From Dasypus novemcinctus (taxonomy: Eukaryota; Chordata; Mammalia; Cingulata; Dasypodidae): a stretch of 64,000 bases of DNA. Positions 36,581 through 49,134 of this stretch are shown one piece after another. The notes below the pieces were generated by a model, which worked only from the letters and a program-made list of their open reading frames with translations, made no database searches and was not told where the DNA came from. The translations under genes and the position numbers were made by a program. The DNA lies in NCBI RefSeq assembly GCF_030445035.2, contig NC_080694.1, positions 71,191,147 through 71,255,146 of the forward strand, read 5' to 3'. Position 1 is the first letter of the stretch. Every line of letters begins with the position of its first letter.

Positions 36581-38565
36581 TTTATCTTGACGGGTTTAAT
36601 CAGTTCCTTAGCTTCTTTTCTAGTCTTGGGGATTAATTAACTGTTGTTTTTGCATAAGTGTTATATCTTCTCTTTGTCACTTTGTTTTTCTTATTCTAAT
36701 TTCTTATTGCTGGTTGATTTCACTTTAAAGGAAAGTATTAGGGCCAGGCTAAGGCAATTGTGTAAGCGAGGAAAAAGAGCAAAGTAGTATTGGTGATAAA
36801 TATTAACAGAGCAACAGTATAAGATCTGGGAGGATGGATATTAGATTCATTTAAGTTGTGTAGAGTTATAGCAGTAGGTAGAGTACCTATAATGAGGTAG
36901 TCGACTGAATATGGGAGGAATATGGTATGAATTAAAAAGTTATTATTTTCGTGAGACAGGGAAAGAGAAAAGAAAGGCAATAGTTTCAAGAGTGGATAAA
37001 AGAAAACAAGACAAAGGTATTAGAAGTTAAGAGTTAGACACTTTGGGGATCAAAGAAAGGGAGGTGGGATATAGGAGAGACAGTAGATGATGGGGGATAT
37101 CAAGATGTAGGGGAAAGGGGATAATGTAGGTAGCCAAAATCAATGCACACAGAAATGAGGCAGCGGAGGATGAGGAAACCCAGTAAATGTGAGGTGTTCC
37201 CTGCAGCGCCTATTGTATAATTAAGATAAAATAAAATAAGAAGAAAATGAAGGACAAGAGAGAGAAGGAAAAAAAAGAGAAGAAAGGAAGAAAGAAAAAG
37301 GGGGTGGGGAAAGGGAGGGGAACAAGTAGGGAAAATTAAAAAAAGGATATAGAACAACCACAACAGCAACAACAACAAGAAAATAAAAACCCTAAATAAC
37401 TGGAAAAAAAAAAAAGACTTTAGGGAGTAAAGACTAGGAGGTAATGCAGTGTTAGCAATCAGAACATTAACAAAAATAAAAAATAAAAACAGAACAAAAC
37501 AAAACAAAAAAGAAAAAATGCAAACTTTGAGGGCTAGGACATTCAAGGACCTCAGTTGGACCTCAGGGCGTGATCGATTCAGGGATGGAAAGTCTGAGAT
37601 ATTGTAGACTCAAGAGGTGTTAGTCTCTGGGGTGTGGGCAACCAGGGTTTAGGGGACTCAGACCTGGTAACTTCGAATCTGGTTAATGGGGAGCCTGGGA
37701 GCACCGCAGTGCAACACAGACTTCAGGGATCCCTGCAGCTGGGTGCCAGCCCTATGGGTGAGGTCGCATCTGCAAACTCTATCTTATGTGTCTGAACCCC
37801 GCAATTCACTCACTCACTGGGGTCTATTCTGTGACTGTATCACCAATTCAGCTTCAGGACACCTCCGACCCTGTAAGCTCCCGGAATGGCCACCTGGGGG
37901 CACCTCTAAACTGCAGCCAATTTAATGACGCAGATCAGTAGCCAGGCCCGGGGATGGGGCTCCAGCCAGAAATGCTGAAAACAGAGTCCAAAACTGAAAT
38001 TCCCACGCTTCACAAAATATTCCCTTAATCAGCTTCCAGACGTCTCCCACCCTGCCATACCCTGGTGGTGTCTCTTTATTGCTAGCAATTTAAGTCCACT
38101 GCAGATCGGCAGCCGGGCTTGGGGGCGCGGGGCTCTAGGCGGAAGCACTATTACTTGTGTCTGCAATCAAAAATTCCCTGCTTCGCAATAAAACTCCCCT
38201 TTGTCTCCCCAAATTGGTCTGCAAAGGCCTCCTGTCCTGTTAACCCCCCAATAGCCCCATCAGGGCTTATGGATTCCCCAGTACTGCAGAGCTTCCAGAA
38301 ATCACTGCCGCGTCAGTGCCGTGGCTCCGCCCACCCCAGGAGGGAGCGTCCCACGTGCAGCTCCCACCTCCGTGTAATAGAGTCTCAATTATATCTTATA
38401 GATGAATTTTCTCTGTTACTTCCCCACCAAATCAATGTCCAGACACCTCCTGCCCTGCAAAAGTCCTGAAACAGCCTGGTCCCGAAGAACTTCCAACGCT
38501 GCGCAGCTGCTTCTTTGCAGGAGAGATTATCAGGTAAGCTCACTCAGCCACCATATTGCCCCAGC
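36581..38565 (-). promoter_or_regulatory. 5'UTR of the younger L1, GC/CpG-rich outer half
   Basis: 37540-38565 is markedly richer in GC and CpG than its surroundings (for example ctccgcccacccc near 38325 and gggggcgcggggctc near 38120), as expected for an L1 internal Pol II promoter. 36960-37510 is a purine-rich block on the plus strand, that is, pyrimidine-rich in the L1 sense. No tRNA-like module of the kind found in the older L1s is seen. Confidence 0.6.
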
Positions 38566-40810
38566 CCCTCTTTCTTTAGTTATTATTATACTCTTCTCCA
38601 ACTCTCTTGTTCCTGTCTTTTCCCTTCAGCCTGTGGGCATCTCTTTGGTATTCCTTGAAGGGTAGGTTTCTTATTGACACACTCTCTTAATTTCCGTTGA
38701 TCTGTGAAGATTTTGTACTCTTCCTTACTTTTGAATATTTGCCTTGCTGGATAGAGAATTCTTTGCTGAAAGTTTTTTTTTTTTTTTTCTTTTAGCACTT
38801 TAGCTATGCCATACTATAGCCTTCTTGCCTCCATGGTTTCAGATGAGAAATCATTAGTCTTATTGAGCTTCCCTTGTATGTCATGGATATCTTTTCTCTT
38901 GCTGCTTTCACTATTCTCTCTTTGTCTTGAGCATTAAACAATTTGACAAGGGTATGTCTTGGTGTGGGCCTGTTAAGATTTACGCTGTGTATGTTATGCT
39001 GTGCTTCCTGGACATGTACATCCATACATCCATGTCTATCAATAGAGTTGGGAAATTTTCAGCATTATTTCCTCCAACACTCCTTCTGTCCTCTTTCCCT
39101 TTTCTTCTTCCCCTGAGATGCCTATAATGCATATGTTTGTGTGTTTTGTTTTGTCATTTCAGTCCCTGATTGACTTTTTTCTAACTTTTAATCTATCTGT
39201 TCTATTATCTGTCTGATTTTAGATATACTGTCTTCTACATCTCTAATTCTTTCCTCTGCCTGTTCAAATATGCTATTGTATGATTCCGGTATATTTTAAA
39301 TTTCTTGTATTTAGCCATTCATCACCATCTTATCAGTTATCATTTTATGTATGTTTAAAAGCTCTTTGGTATGTTTTCCCAGTCTTTTTAATGTCCTTAA
39401 TCTCTTCCTTCATGTCATTAAATTGATTCATGATATTTGTTTGGACATCTTTGATTACTTTTTCCATGTTCTCCACATCCTCCTGTTTTTTAGTTTGTTC
39501 TTTAGACTGGATCATTTCCTTCTGTTTCTTATTATGGTTTTCAATTTTTGTAGGTATCTAGGCATCTGTTTATCTTGATATGTTTAATTGGTTTGCTAGC
39601 TTCTCTTTCTGCTCTAGTGTTTTATTTTTTGTTGTTGTTGTTATTATCAAGAAATAATATTTAGAATGAATTAAGTGGTCAGAATGATGAGAAGAGAGGA
39701 AAAGAAAAAGCAAAGAAAAAAGGAAAGAGTAGAAAATAAGAAAGAAAACTGATTTTAAAAAGAAACGTGAAGGAGTAAAATAAATATAATCTGAAGACCA
39801 AACAGAAAGCAATGGGATGAATGAAAAACAAAAGAAAACAACAGATAGAAACAGAAAGAAATAAAAGAAATGGCATAGGCAGAAAAAATTGGTAAAAGAA
39901 AAAAAGTGGCAGACAGCAAAGAAAATGGAAACACAACAAACAAGAAACAAAACAACAGCAGCAACAAGAGCAACAACACAAAACAACCAAGGAAAAAGAG
40001 CCTTCAATTTAGGCCCCTAAGGAGCTTCTCAGGCTGCTGGTGTTTATCAATTAGTCATGCTAAGCCTGCCCTCTGCAGGTGATATACCAGTTTAAGTGAT
40101 TAAAATTCTAAAACTTAAAATTAAAAAAAGTATCCTTTGAAAAATAAAAGATCCAAGAAATCATTTTTAAAAAGAATTTCTATACATTTCCTGTCATAGT
40201 ATCAGCTGGATGCCTGATAACCAAGTGAATCCCAGTCTTGAGAGACCTGGGAATTGAGCAAATGGCTTCATGTATGCAAGACAGAAATTCCTCCACTGAA
40301 CTAAATTGTCTCCTAGGTCAATCTGCTTCAGAGAGCTATCTTCTAACTTCCCCCAAGCGTTTTTAGACTTCTACATCTTGCCAGAGTCCTACTGATTAGG
40401 CACCTTGTCCCCACTCCCTCTCTCATCTAATTGCTTTCTCTTCCCTGGCTGGCAGGTGGGCATGGCAGCCTGCTTGAGTGGATCCCCCTTACCCTCTACC
40501 TTTGGGGTGGAGGAGCTCTGAGATTCAAGGGGCTCATTTGTGCAAACTCACCACAAAGAAACCACTCTACACCCTCTATCAGACCCTCTTCCTCCCAGTG
40601 AATGCCCCTCCTAGTCCCTTGACAACAGGGGCACCCAGGCTACTTTGTGAGGGTGGAGCACTTCTGCCATTTCCAGTCACAGGAGCAACTCACTGTTTCC
40701 TTCTTTATCTTTCCAGTATCCTCCTAGATGACTCAGAACACCTTCTGGATATATATATAACCAAAACACCTCCTTCAGATAGGTACCTGCTTTCTTTCTT
40801 CTATTCTTGA
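38566..40810 (-). mobile_element. Older L1, ORF1 and 5'UTR
   Basis: On the minus strand: 5'UTR 40810-39600, with a tRNA-like module at 40250-40303 and a pyrimidine tract (plus-strand purines) at 39650-40005. The ORF1 remnant follows, with EAQHNIHSVNLNRPTPRHTLVKL at 39025-38810 and FQQRILYPARQIFKSKEEYKIF at 38790-38700, ending QESWRRV at 38586. The left end is cut by the 5' end of the younger L1; no ORF2 lies on the far side, so this element was already truncated or rearranged. Confidence 0.87.
40248..40310 (-). promoter_or_regulatory. tRNA-like module in L1 5'UTR (copy 2)
   Basis: Minus strand: A-box-like tagttcagtgg (40293-40303), 32-nt spacer, then B-box-like tgctcaattcc (40250-40260). Same layout as 1252-1304. 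The surroundings (ggtgcctaatcagtagg upstream, ggaggaattt downstream of the A box) are shared with copies 1 and 3. Confidence 0.45.
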
Positions 40811-42704
40811 GAGATGAACAGTTGCTTTCTACCAACTACATTGCCTTATTTATGCAAGTCCTTTCAGTGATTATTTTTGCTTTATAATCTTAAATGAAAT
40901 ATTAAACACACCCTACTTTTAATTTGTTTTATAAAAACTTTTCTAATTCCAAATTTATGCAAGTATTTATCCATATTCCCAACCCTATTACAATATACAT
41001 TTTGCAGGGAATTCTTCACAAAAATCTTCTCAGGCATATTTTAGTTTAATTGATGACTCAAAGATCTAATATTACCATTACAGTTAATGAGTTAGTATTT
41101 ACCCTAATAAATAATTTATCATTTCCTTACCGATTTGCAATGCCAGGATTGTGACATTTTATGATTACAGACACATATATTTGTATTTGAAAGTTTATGT
41201 TAATTTCAGTGTTATATCTCCCAGAAATATCTCCCAAAGTTACCCAGCAATCACATTAATTCATGCAAATTCTATTATGCTTTTATTCCTGTCACTTTTT
41301 TCAATGTTTCAATTTCCTATGTTTTTACAAAATTTAAGTAGGTCTGTTTTTCAGAATTGTTATCCAGTGACAGTTTAAAATTGCATTTGATAGTTGTGGT
41401 GGATAATTTTAAGTTTCACCTTCTCTAGGTTATAGTATCAACAATAATCTAAGTGTAATTGTGAAGATACTTTATAAATATAGATAATGCCCTCAATAAT
41501 GTGGTAGCCATTTTCCAATCACTAGAAAAGATTCATAGCAAGATTGACATTTTCCAAAGAAGAAGAAATTTTGCCTCAAGGGAGCAGCATCAAATCTTAC
41601 TCTGGAAAGTCCTTCTGATACAGTAGAAATCCCCTCCCCCACAAAAAATTATGATGAATGTTTCCTCAATAAACATGCTGCTAGATTATATTTTCAGATG
41701 TACATTATAGATTTATTGGTTAACTTCCCCGACTGTTACTTTCTATCTTAAAATGTCTTTTCAAAAATTAGTAATTTATTTTGAATTTAATGTTATTTCA
41801 AGAATGTATCCTCTTTTCCTCATTTTGAATTTTGATCTGTTGTAACAATCTTGAATTATGAAATAAATTTCACTTGACTATCATTCATTATTCTTTTATT
41901 TAGTCTTGAATTTCATATGAAATATTTCCATTATGGTTTTGTGTTGCTATACATGGGAGATATTAAACTATATTTGTATTTTTCAACAATTTTTCTGTTT
42001 CTTCATTATTGTGAAGCTTGTAATAATGAGGTTTTCCATTTTTCCAGTTAAAAAATCTCTTAGAAAGTGAGAAACAGAGAGAACAGTAATTTATATGTAT
42101 CTAGGAAGTAGGGTAATAAAACAGAAAACCTTTGAAAACAACAATTTAAAGATTTTAAAAGTCTTTATTTTAAAGTCTTTATACAATTTACCAAAGGTAC
42201 CATTTGAGAAAAGTTTCACCAATAGGGGATTTTGTAGAATTTATGGGTTTTATAGGTTTTCATAAATGTATAATATTCATGTGTCAGTCATTACGGTATC
42301 AAACCAAAACTCCATGCCCTAAAAATTCCCTCCATTCCATGTATTCTTCCCTTCCCCTCTCCTTAGAAATTCTAGTATTCACTATCTTTAGTGTCACAAC
42401 TTCTTACTTTCCCTCATAATGAGAGCTACAATAACAATAAATCGACTTTGGTCTGTCGGTCTATTCCCTGCTACTCTTATATTTGTGTATTCCTCAGTTT
42501 TGAAGAATTTTGGAAGATGTCCGCTCTGCTTCAGATTAAGAGAGGGATTAGCTATTATAGGGTAGATAGAAGAAACTGTTCTACTTGCAGTTGGATATAC
42601 TCATTGTTAATTTAGAATGAAAAATGCACATCATCAAAAAATTTTAATGCGTACTTTAATGATGTTTATCATCCATACATCAATATGCAAAAACAATAAA
42701 TGTA
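40811..42704. other. Intergenic, nothing recognised
   Basis: AT-rich unique sequence. No gene or repeat I can name. Confidence 0.4.
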
Positions 42705-44290
42705 TGTTAAAAGTTGAGAACTTACTAAATAAACATGCATAACATCATAAAGGGATCCCATATATCACCCATCCACCAAAACCTTGCAATGTTATGAAAT
42801 ATTTATTGTGAAGTGTTAGTTGTCCTGGGGAAGTCTGAAGAAATGTAGAGTAGGTATTGGACACAACTTTTCTGAGATTCAGGTTCAACCAGCATATGAT
42901 CAACTGAATATTTAAGTCTCTGAGTCATATATTTAATGGGTATAATGATAAATTATTGGGTCATAAAAGGGGCATAAGAACCATATGTAGGAAAATTTAA
43001 AGTGATACTAACTCATTTATATTGGGGAGATAGATTATCATATATTCCAAAATAAGGCCCATTGATGGAGTGCTGAATTCATGGGATTGTGTGCTTTAAC
43101 TTTAGTGTCTGTTTGTCTCTAGAGTCTTTTTGTTCACAAGGGCAGTTAGTGAGATCTGCCTGAGACATGCATAAGCAAAACCACAAGAATGATCTCTTGA
43201 CTTTCTTTGAAATATCTTAGCCATAAAAATGTTTTTGCATTTAATTTTCTTCCTTTTGGTCAAGGTCATTTTCCCAATGCATCACTGGTTGGTGTTTGGA
43301 ATCATTCCCTTAGTGTTAGGGAGGCTTATCCATGGGAGTCATGTCACATGCCAGGGGGAAGGTAGTGCATTTATTTGCTGAGTTTGGCTTAGAGAGAGTT
43401 CACATTTGGTAACATGGAGATTTTCAGGAGGTAACTCATAGACATTGGTTATTATTAGGCTACATTTTAATTTCAGAGGAATAAGGTTCAAAAGTAGAAG
43501 AACTCATATCAAAAGCTTGGTATATTGACCTGTTTTATTTTATTAATTACTTCTTTTATGCTTTAGAGAATTTTCACATTCTATTTGAGAAATTAGCAGA
43601 ACTCCCCAGGATGAGAGCTTAATATTTTGTTGACTATTGTGTGGGTCTCCACTCACAGAGAAAACACAATTATGACAACACAAAGGCATTCATATTCCAT
43701 AGAGGCATGACTCTGGTGGACCCATTCATGCACACCCATGCCACTGACCTGCATCAGTGAAAATTCTGTGCCATAGATCTTGAAAGAACATTCCCACAAT
43801 TGTATTCTTAAAAACAATGCTTGGCTATTCAGAGTTCAGTGAGTTGCACATTCACCTGTCCTAACCCCCATAACTCCCCTAGCACTGTAGATAGCTCAAC
43901 TGCCCACCAACCTTGCTCAAACTCACACTCCAGCAACATTGACCACACGACATTGCTACACAATCATCACCTCCATCCACTGCCAAGCCACAACCTTTGA
44001 CCTTATCAAGGGTTCTACCAAGATTGAACATCAGCTCACCAATCTCCATTCCCTTTCTAGCTCCTGATAATCTATTTTCCAGACTCTACTTCTGTGGGTC
44101 TTCTCAGTATTCTTAGTTCATATCAATGACATGATGCAACATTTGTCCTTTAGTGATTGGCTTACTTCATTCAATTGAAAGTCCGCAAAGTTCATCCATG
44201 TTGGAATGGCCAACCATCCTCCATGGTGACTAAATCATTCCAAATTCCCACCAATAGTAAATGAATTAAAAACACCATTTTTTAAATTCA
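42705..44290 (-). mobile_element. Old L1, 3'UTR and ORF2 tail
   Basis: Reverse L1 3'UTR: gggatcccatatatcaccca near 42755, ttggtgtttggaatcattccc and ggaggcttatccatgggagtcatgtc near 43290-43350, and atttgctgagtttggcttag. It reaches the ORF2 end near 44130-44260 (gacatgatgcaacatttgtcctt, ttccaaattcccaccaatag). Strongly diverged. Confidence 0.75.
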
Positions 44291-44379
44291 GAAGAGTGCA
44301 TTATCTTACTGACCTCACCTTGTTATTGAGCAATGGGCTTGGTGCACTATGCTCACAGTAGCTGATAACATGACACTGG

Positions 44380-44905
44380 GATTTTGAGAAAAGTAGAAAC
44401 TTCTTGCAAGGTCAGCCAGCAAGGAGACAGAATATAAAGCTCAACTCTGTCTCCCCAAGCCAGGGTAGAAGCAAGGTTTTTAATGGGCCAGTTGGTATGC
44501 CTTAGGGAGGAGGAATGATATACATTGGGGGTGGTGTGAGATGAAGCAAGGTCAGAGGTGGGGCTAGATAAAGTATGTGCAGGAGGGGACATTGTCAGAT
44601 CTTGTGTGGCATGATCAGAAAATGGTGTTTTTAGTATGATGAGAAGGTGGAGATTTAACAGGAAAGATGTCATTAGGTTACCCTACATTATATTGGCAGA
44701 AAGTGCATGATTTGGTTCAGGAATGATTTCAGGCCAGTCTAGGTCTGGTTCTATCTGTATCAGGCAGTTTTGTGGTAAAGACAGTAAAGGGGACGTGTAG
44801 CAATTTGTGATAAAGGAAGAGAAAAGAGAGATTTTCCACTGTTTCAATCCCTGCTTTGAGTTTCCCCGAGTCTCATGAGATTCGGGATGGTGACCACTGC
44901 CCTGG
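44380..44905 (-). mobile_element. Possible LTR-type element, unclassified
   Basis: Composition and phrases such as acttcttgcaaggtcagccagcaaggag and agcaaggtttttaatgggccag resemble a reversed LTR or its flank. No family, ends or coding region could be established. Confidence 0.25.
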
Positions 44906-45229
44906 GAATTTCATGTTGATTAAAGTTGTAGATTAAGATGGGAGGAATGGAAGTGCCTGATTTGGAGCTGAAGTCACTCATGAGTTATTGGTTGTCATTC
45001 TTGGAGGGACTGGTACCTCTTGTTTCCTGCCTTAACCTGCGTTGGAACAGTATGGAGGCTTTAGTTTTTGAGGAATAAATTTAAGAAGTAAATTGAAAAT
45101 TATATGCTTATATTAATTAACATAAAAATAAGTAGAAGGATCATGATTAAGGGATTGGTGAGTGAATACAATATAATCATATCAAATTTGAAAAATTGAT
45201 TTTTGTAAATTCCTGGATAGAACCCATTA

Positions 45230-46190
45230 AGGGGGTAATCATTCTATGTAGCCATGTGGCTTACTTATGATGTTTGAATGTTCTAAGAAATTTTAGGAAC
45301 ATTGTTTCTTAAGACTTTATATATTATTGCAGTTTGTGAGACCTACCTAAGAGTAACTTCCAGAATGAATTCCCAATTTATTTCAAATGTTTCATCCATA
45401 GAACTTTATTTTGTTTCACTTTGTTTATTATTTCCCCCTTTGGACTGAAATTTCTCTCCAAAAGCATTGCAGATCAACATTTGGTATTAATCCCTCAACA
45501 CCAGAGAGTCTGATCTCTAGGAGTTATGTCACATGTGGAAGGGAAAGTATTTATGTATTTGAAAAATTTGCCTTAGAGAGAGACCACATTTGAGCAAAAA
45601 GTAAGTTTTCAGGGGGTGACTTTTAAACAATAATTATAATCATAATTATAATTAAGATATATAGTTAATATATAATATTACTATAATATAGTCTATATTA
45701 TAATTAACATATAATATTAATTATATTAGACTTAGTTTCATCATTACAGAAATATATTTTATAAGTGCAAGCCTTAAGATTGAAGGCTTGGCTCATTAGC
45801 TTTTATGAACTAATTGCCTCATTTCCTTTTATGAGGCAAAGCTTATATATCCCACCGTTTATTTTACTAGGATTCCCTCTTCTAAGAGCAAAGGGGATAA
45901 TTTATTTTTTTTTCAAAAGAGCGGATCTTAAATTTAGACTTCACAAAATTCCTTGATTACAGTGTCTGTAAATTGAGAGTCCCTATTCCTTGAGTGATTA
46001 GCAGGAATTCTCCAGGTGGGAAGACTAATTTCTTAGCTACTGTGAGGACAGTAGTCATAAGGGAAAGAAAAGTATCTATTCATCCAGGAAACAGACATAA
46101 AACAACAAGGAGACATTCATATTTCATTAAAATATGTAGCTGCATAAAGTCTATTTGAAGATGTTAAAATGGACCCTGTTAGTGGAGGCA
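45230..46190 (-). mobile_element. Old L1 distal 3'UTR fragment
   Basis: Reverse copy. taatccctcaacaccagagagtctgatctctaggagttatgtcacatg matches 43300-43350 and 30050-30090. gattagcaggaattctccaggtgggaagactaat (45995-46030) matches 43600-43630. An AT-rich block sits in the middle. Confidence 0.65.
45626..45740. repeat. AT-rich block with inverted TTAATATA/TATATTAA units
   Basis: About 115 bp almost without G or C, rich in taattataat and atataatatta motifs. Could form cruciforms, but no function is suggested. Confidence 0.8.
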
Positions 46191-47619
46191 ACTGACCCTG
46201 TCCTAACTTTGCACTTTACCAGAGTTATGTTAAGTGACAGGCAGAACATGATTTATATTCTTGTCTTGCTTCTTGTTTAAAGTTCCTTTTTGAAGAAAAT
46301 AAAGCTCTGATATGTAGCTGACTGCATACACTTTCAGAGAAGCAGCAGAGTAAAACAATGTAGCTGACAAGGAAATTTGCTTGTTTCTGTGACATGTGAC
46401 ATATTTTTAAAGAATAACTGAAATTATGAACAGTAACATTTATGTTGTTGCCTGATATCAGGATATTATATGGACAGTGAAAATAGAATACCAAATGAAC
46501 TTAACTATTTCTATCACTTTTCTTTTTACAAGATGAAAGAACAAATCCTTTGCAGCAGATGGAAATTCAAAAGATAGCTTTTGGTTTGCTTTTGTGAAGG
46601 CAAAATGCCAAAAGGTGTCAGGTTTGAATATTAAGTAAAACAGGTAACTGTGAAGTAATGGTTCCTTATTTAACCAAAGTGATGATAAAAGAGTATATAA
46701 GACTTAAAATGATTGTGAGAAAATTCTTAGTTCTTTTAAATGAGAAGAACTTTTCTCTTGAAAAATAAGGGACAAGATTAATATAAACATCAAGGAGGAT
46801 ATTACTCTGATATGACTTAGAATTTTTGTCATTTAGACAGATAACAAGAAAACTTTCAGATGGTAAGAAAACTTTTCATAACCTCTCACTGAAAACAGAC
46901 CAAAAACTTCAATGTTTTAAAACAGAGAAAATGAAATTTTAATTTTGTGTGACTATATCATTTGACATGAAGGCTCTTAAAATATTATAAATAAGATTAT
47001 TAAATTTTAGTCAGCATTGACCATAATAAGTAGAATTCATTTCCATAAACCTTCCATAACTTTCTGTATCTATTTTTGTCCTATATATTCCTGCTTCTCA
47101 TTTGGGAAAACCAATCATTTTACTTTAGGACAAAACTACATTTCTTTACAAAGCATAGCTTGCATACTTTACAAGCTTGCATAACTTATCATGAAGATAG
47201 ACTTATGTTTTCGTCTACCTCTTTCATTGATTCTGCACTCTCAGCACCTGGTCTCACACCTCCCTCATAGACTACCTACCTTAAGTTCCTGGTTCTGGCT
47301 CTGCTTCCAGAAAACGAGCCAGAGATTGGGGTTTACCAAGTCTTTATTCCAGGCCTTCTATCTCCAGCTCAAATATTCTACCTTTTTAATTAGTGGTTGT
47401 CTTTGATCAATCCTAGGAAACATTTCAACTTGTATTGTATTAGTATCCCTAATTTATAGGCAAGGACTTTTAGTATCTCAGATGCTAATTTATTTCCCTA
47501 AGGCCAAGAAATTAATGGTTATTCCAGGAAATTTAAGTTTTAGTCAATTCACCCTCTTTAGACTGAGCCTAATTTTTTCACACATTCGAAATCTTAAACC
47601 AATTTATTATTCTGATGGC
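46191..47619. other. Intergenic, nothing recognised
   Basis: AT-rich unique sequence without a recognisable gene or repeat. Confidence 0.4.
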
Positions 47620-48350
47620 AAATGAACACAGAACCCAGCATACCTGGCAAAAAATGTTACCCACTGTTGACTACAAACTTGAAAGAGCATCTCATAGAAT
47701 TAGGGATCTGATGGAATCTATGGATCTGTGTTTTCTACTTGTGTGAAATCATGTACCGCAAGAGAGAATGTTTTCGGACAAGCAATTGTTTGAACATCTT
47801 TATATCCAAAGAAAATGCATAAAACTCTATAAATATATTTATCTCCTTTATAAAATAAAAACAGAAAGAGAAATAATGAAGCTCAAAAATGAGTATGATA
47901 TCAATGCTGCCTACTTCCTTTTTGATAGGAATGTTTACTTTTTCTAAAGAGATTTGTTTATTTATTTTTTCCCACCCTCCACCCCAATTGTTTGCACTTG
48001 CTGTCTGTCCATTGTTCGCTCATATTCATTTCAGGACACACTGAGAACTGAACTGGAGTCACCCATGATGGTCTTCCCTGAATGTTTAAAGAGTTCTCAA
48101 TTGTTAATGAATTTGCGAATCTCTTCTTTTATACTTGATATAACAGTTCACTTCCTTCTTATCATTCCCTCTTTCTCAGCAATCTATCCATCAATTCTTA
48201 GATCCTAAGCAATCGTGTTTCTCTCCATGTATGTTCGTGAATATGTGCATGTATACACACATATGTACAGCACACAGAGATTACCTACCCCAAATTTTGC
48301 CATATGTATTTTTAAAAAGGAACATTTAAGAAGCTATCAAGGCAGTATTG
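47620..48350 (+). repeat. Duplicated flank, copy Q
   Basis: Homologous by eye to 5040-5733. Anchors: gcatacctggcaaaa, aatatatttatctcct, tatgatatcaatgctgcctacttcct, aatttgcgaa, gttcacttccttcttatcattccctctttct, gtgcatgtatacacacatatgtacagcacaca and taagaagctatcaaggcagtattgag. The order is the same and it ends exactly at the L1 start. A DAS-like fragment lies inside this copy only. Confidence 0.6.
47948..48062 (-). mobile_element. Probable DAS SINE fragment
   Basis: atttgtttatttatttttt tail-like start, then attgtttgcacttgctgtctgtccattgttcgctca, comparable to the 3' body of the SINE at 17.7 kb. It is absent from the homologous position in copy P (between 5450 and 5470), which fits an insertion. 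Confidence 0.55.
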
Positions 48351-48844
48351 AGAGTTCCAGAAAAATGGTGCCAATGAAGGTAGGTAGTGCCTGACCCTCT
48401 CACACAAAAAAAGAGGAGAGAAAGCAGAGACCCATCTAAAGGAGCAGCTTTGGACAAATAAAGAATGGGAAGGTGCTCAGAGTCATCGTGGAGGGTACTG
48501 GAAAGATAAAGAAGCCAAAGAAAAATGTTGAGTTGTGTGATTAGGGCTCACTGATTGGAATGGAGTGGGAGGGGTCATTCCCTGGAAGGAGGAAGGTCTG
48601 TGAGGGTGGAGAGTGGTTTCTTTGCAGTGAGTTTTGCAATTTGAACTCCAACGAGGAGGGGTGCGGTGGATTTTCTCAGGCAAGCTGTCACACCTAGCAG
48701 TCCAGGATAAAGAGAGGAATTAAATTAGAGAGGGGGCATGTAGAGACAGGTGCCTAATTAGCAGAACTCAAGCAAACTGTTAGAAATCTAACCCACCTGA
48801 GGGAAAGGTGGCTGATAAGTTTCTGAAAGCTAACTAACCCAAGA

Positions 48845-48910
48845 AGTCAGTTTAGCTCAGTGGAGGAATTCTTCCCTTGCATATATTGGATATAGAAGGG
48901 ATCCAAAGGG
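48845..48910 (+). promoter_or_regulatory. tRNA-like module in L1 5'UTR (copy 3)
   Basis: A-box tagctcagtgg (48853-48863) is identical to that of many tRNA-Ala genes. The B box is not clear at the expected place (about 48896-48906). Flanks (ggtgcctaattagcag upstream, aggaattc downstream) align with copies 1 and 2. Confidence 0.4.
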
Positions 48911-49134
48911 TTATTAGGTATCCAGCTGATACCTGATGACACGGAATATATAGACATTCATTTTGTATTAGCCTTTCTTGGATCTCTTATTTTTTTTTAA
49001 CAAAGGTTCCTTTTTATTTCCTTATTTTGCTCACAAAACACAATTCATCACCCACAGAGGGCAGGCTACAGGGAGACTGACTAAGGAAAGCAGGAGCCTG
49101 AGAAGCTCCTTAGGGGCCTAAGAGAGAAGGATGT

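Larger units (their letters stand above)
28936..38565 (-). mobile_element. Full-length younger L1 (about 9.6 kb)
   Basis: Read on the minus strand it has, in order: a 5'UTR of about 2 kb starting near 38565 (ggggctggggcaatatggtggctgag), ORF1 (36580-35609), ORF2 (35527 to about 31727), and a 3'UTR of about 2.8 kb ending in the T-rich plus-strand sequence at 28936-28965. Both ORFs are nearly open but carry nonsense codons and frameshifts, so it is not autonomous as sequenced. It sits between older minus-strand L1 pieces (27.2-28.8 and 38.6-40.8 kb). I could not identify a target-site duplication in the low-complexity left flank. Confidence 0.9.

Noticed and set aside
37100..37546. 148-codon minus-strand frame, Phe/Leu-rich
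   Set aside because: Pyrimidine-rich 5'UTR of the younger L1; not a membrane protein gene.
39570..40007. 145-codon open frame on the minus strand with membrane-like composition
   Set aside because: Same polypyrimidine tract of an older L1 5'UTR; hydrophobicity follows from T-rich codons.
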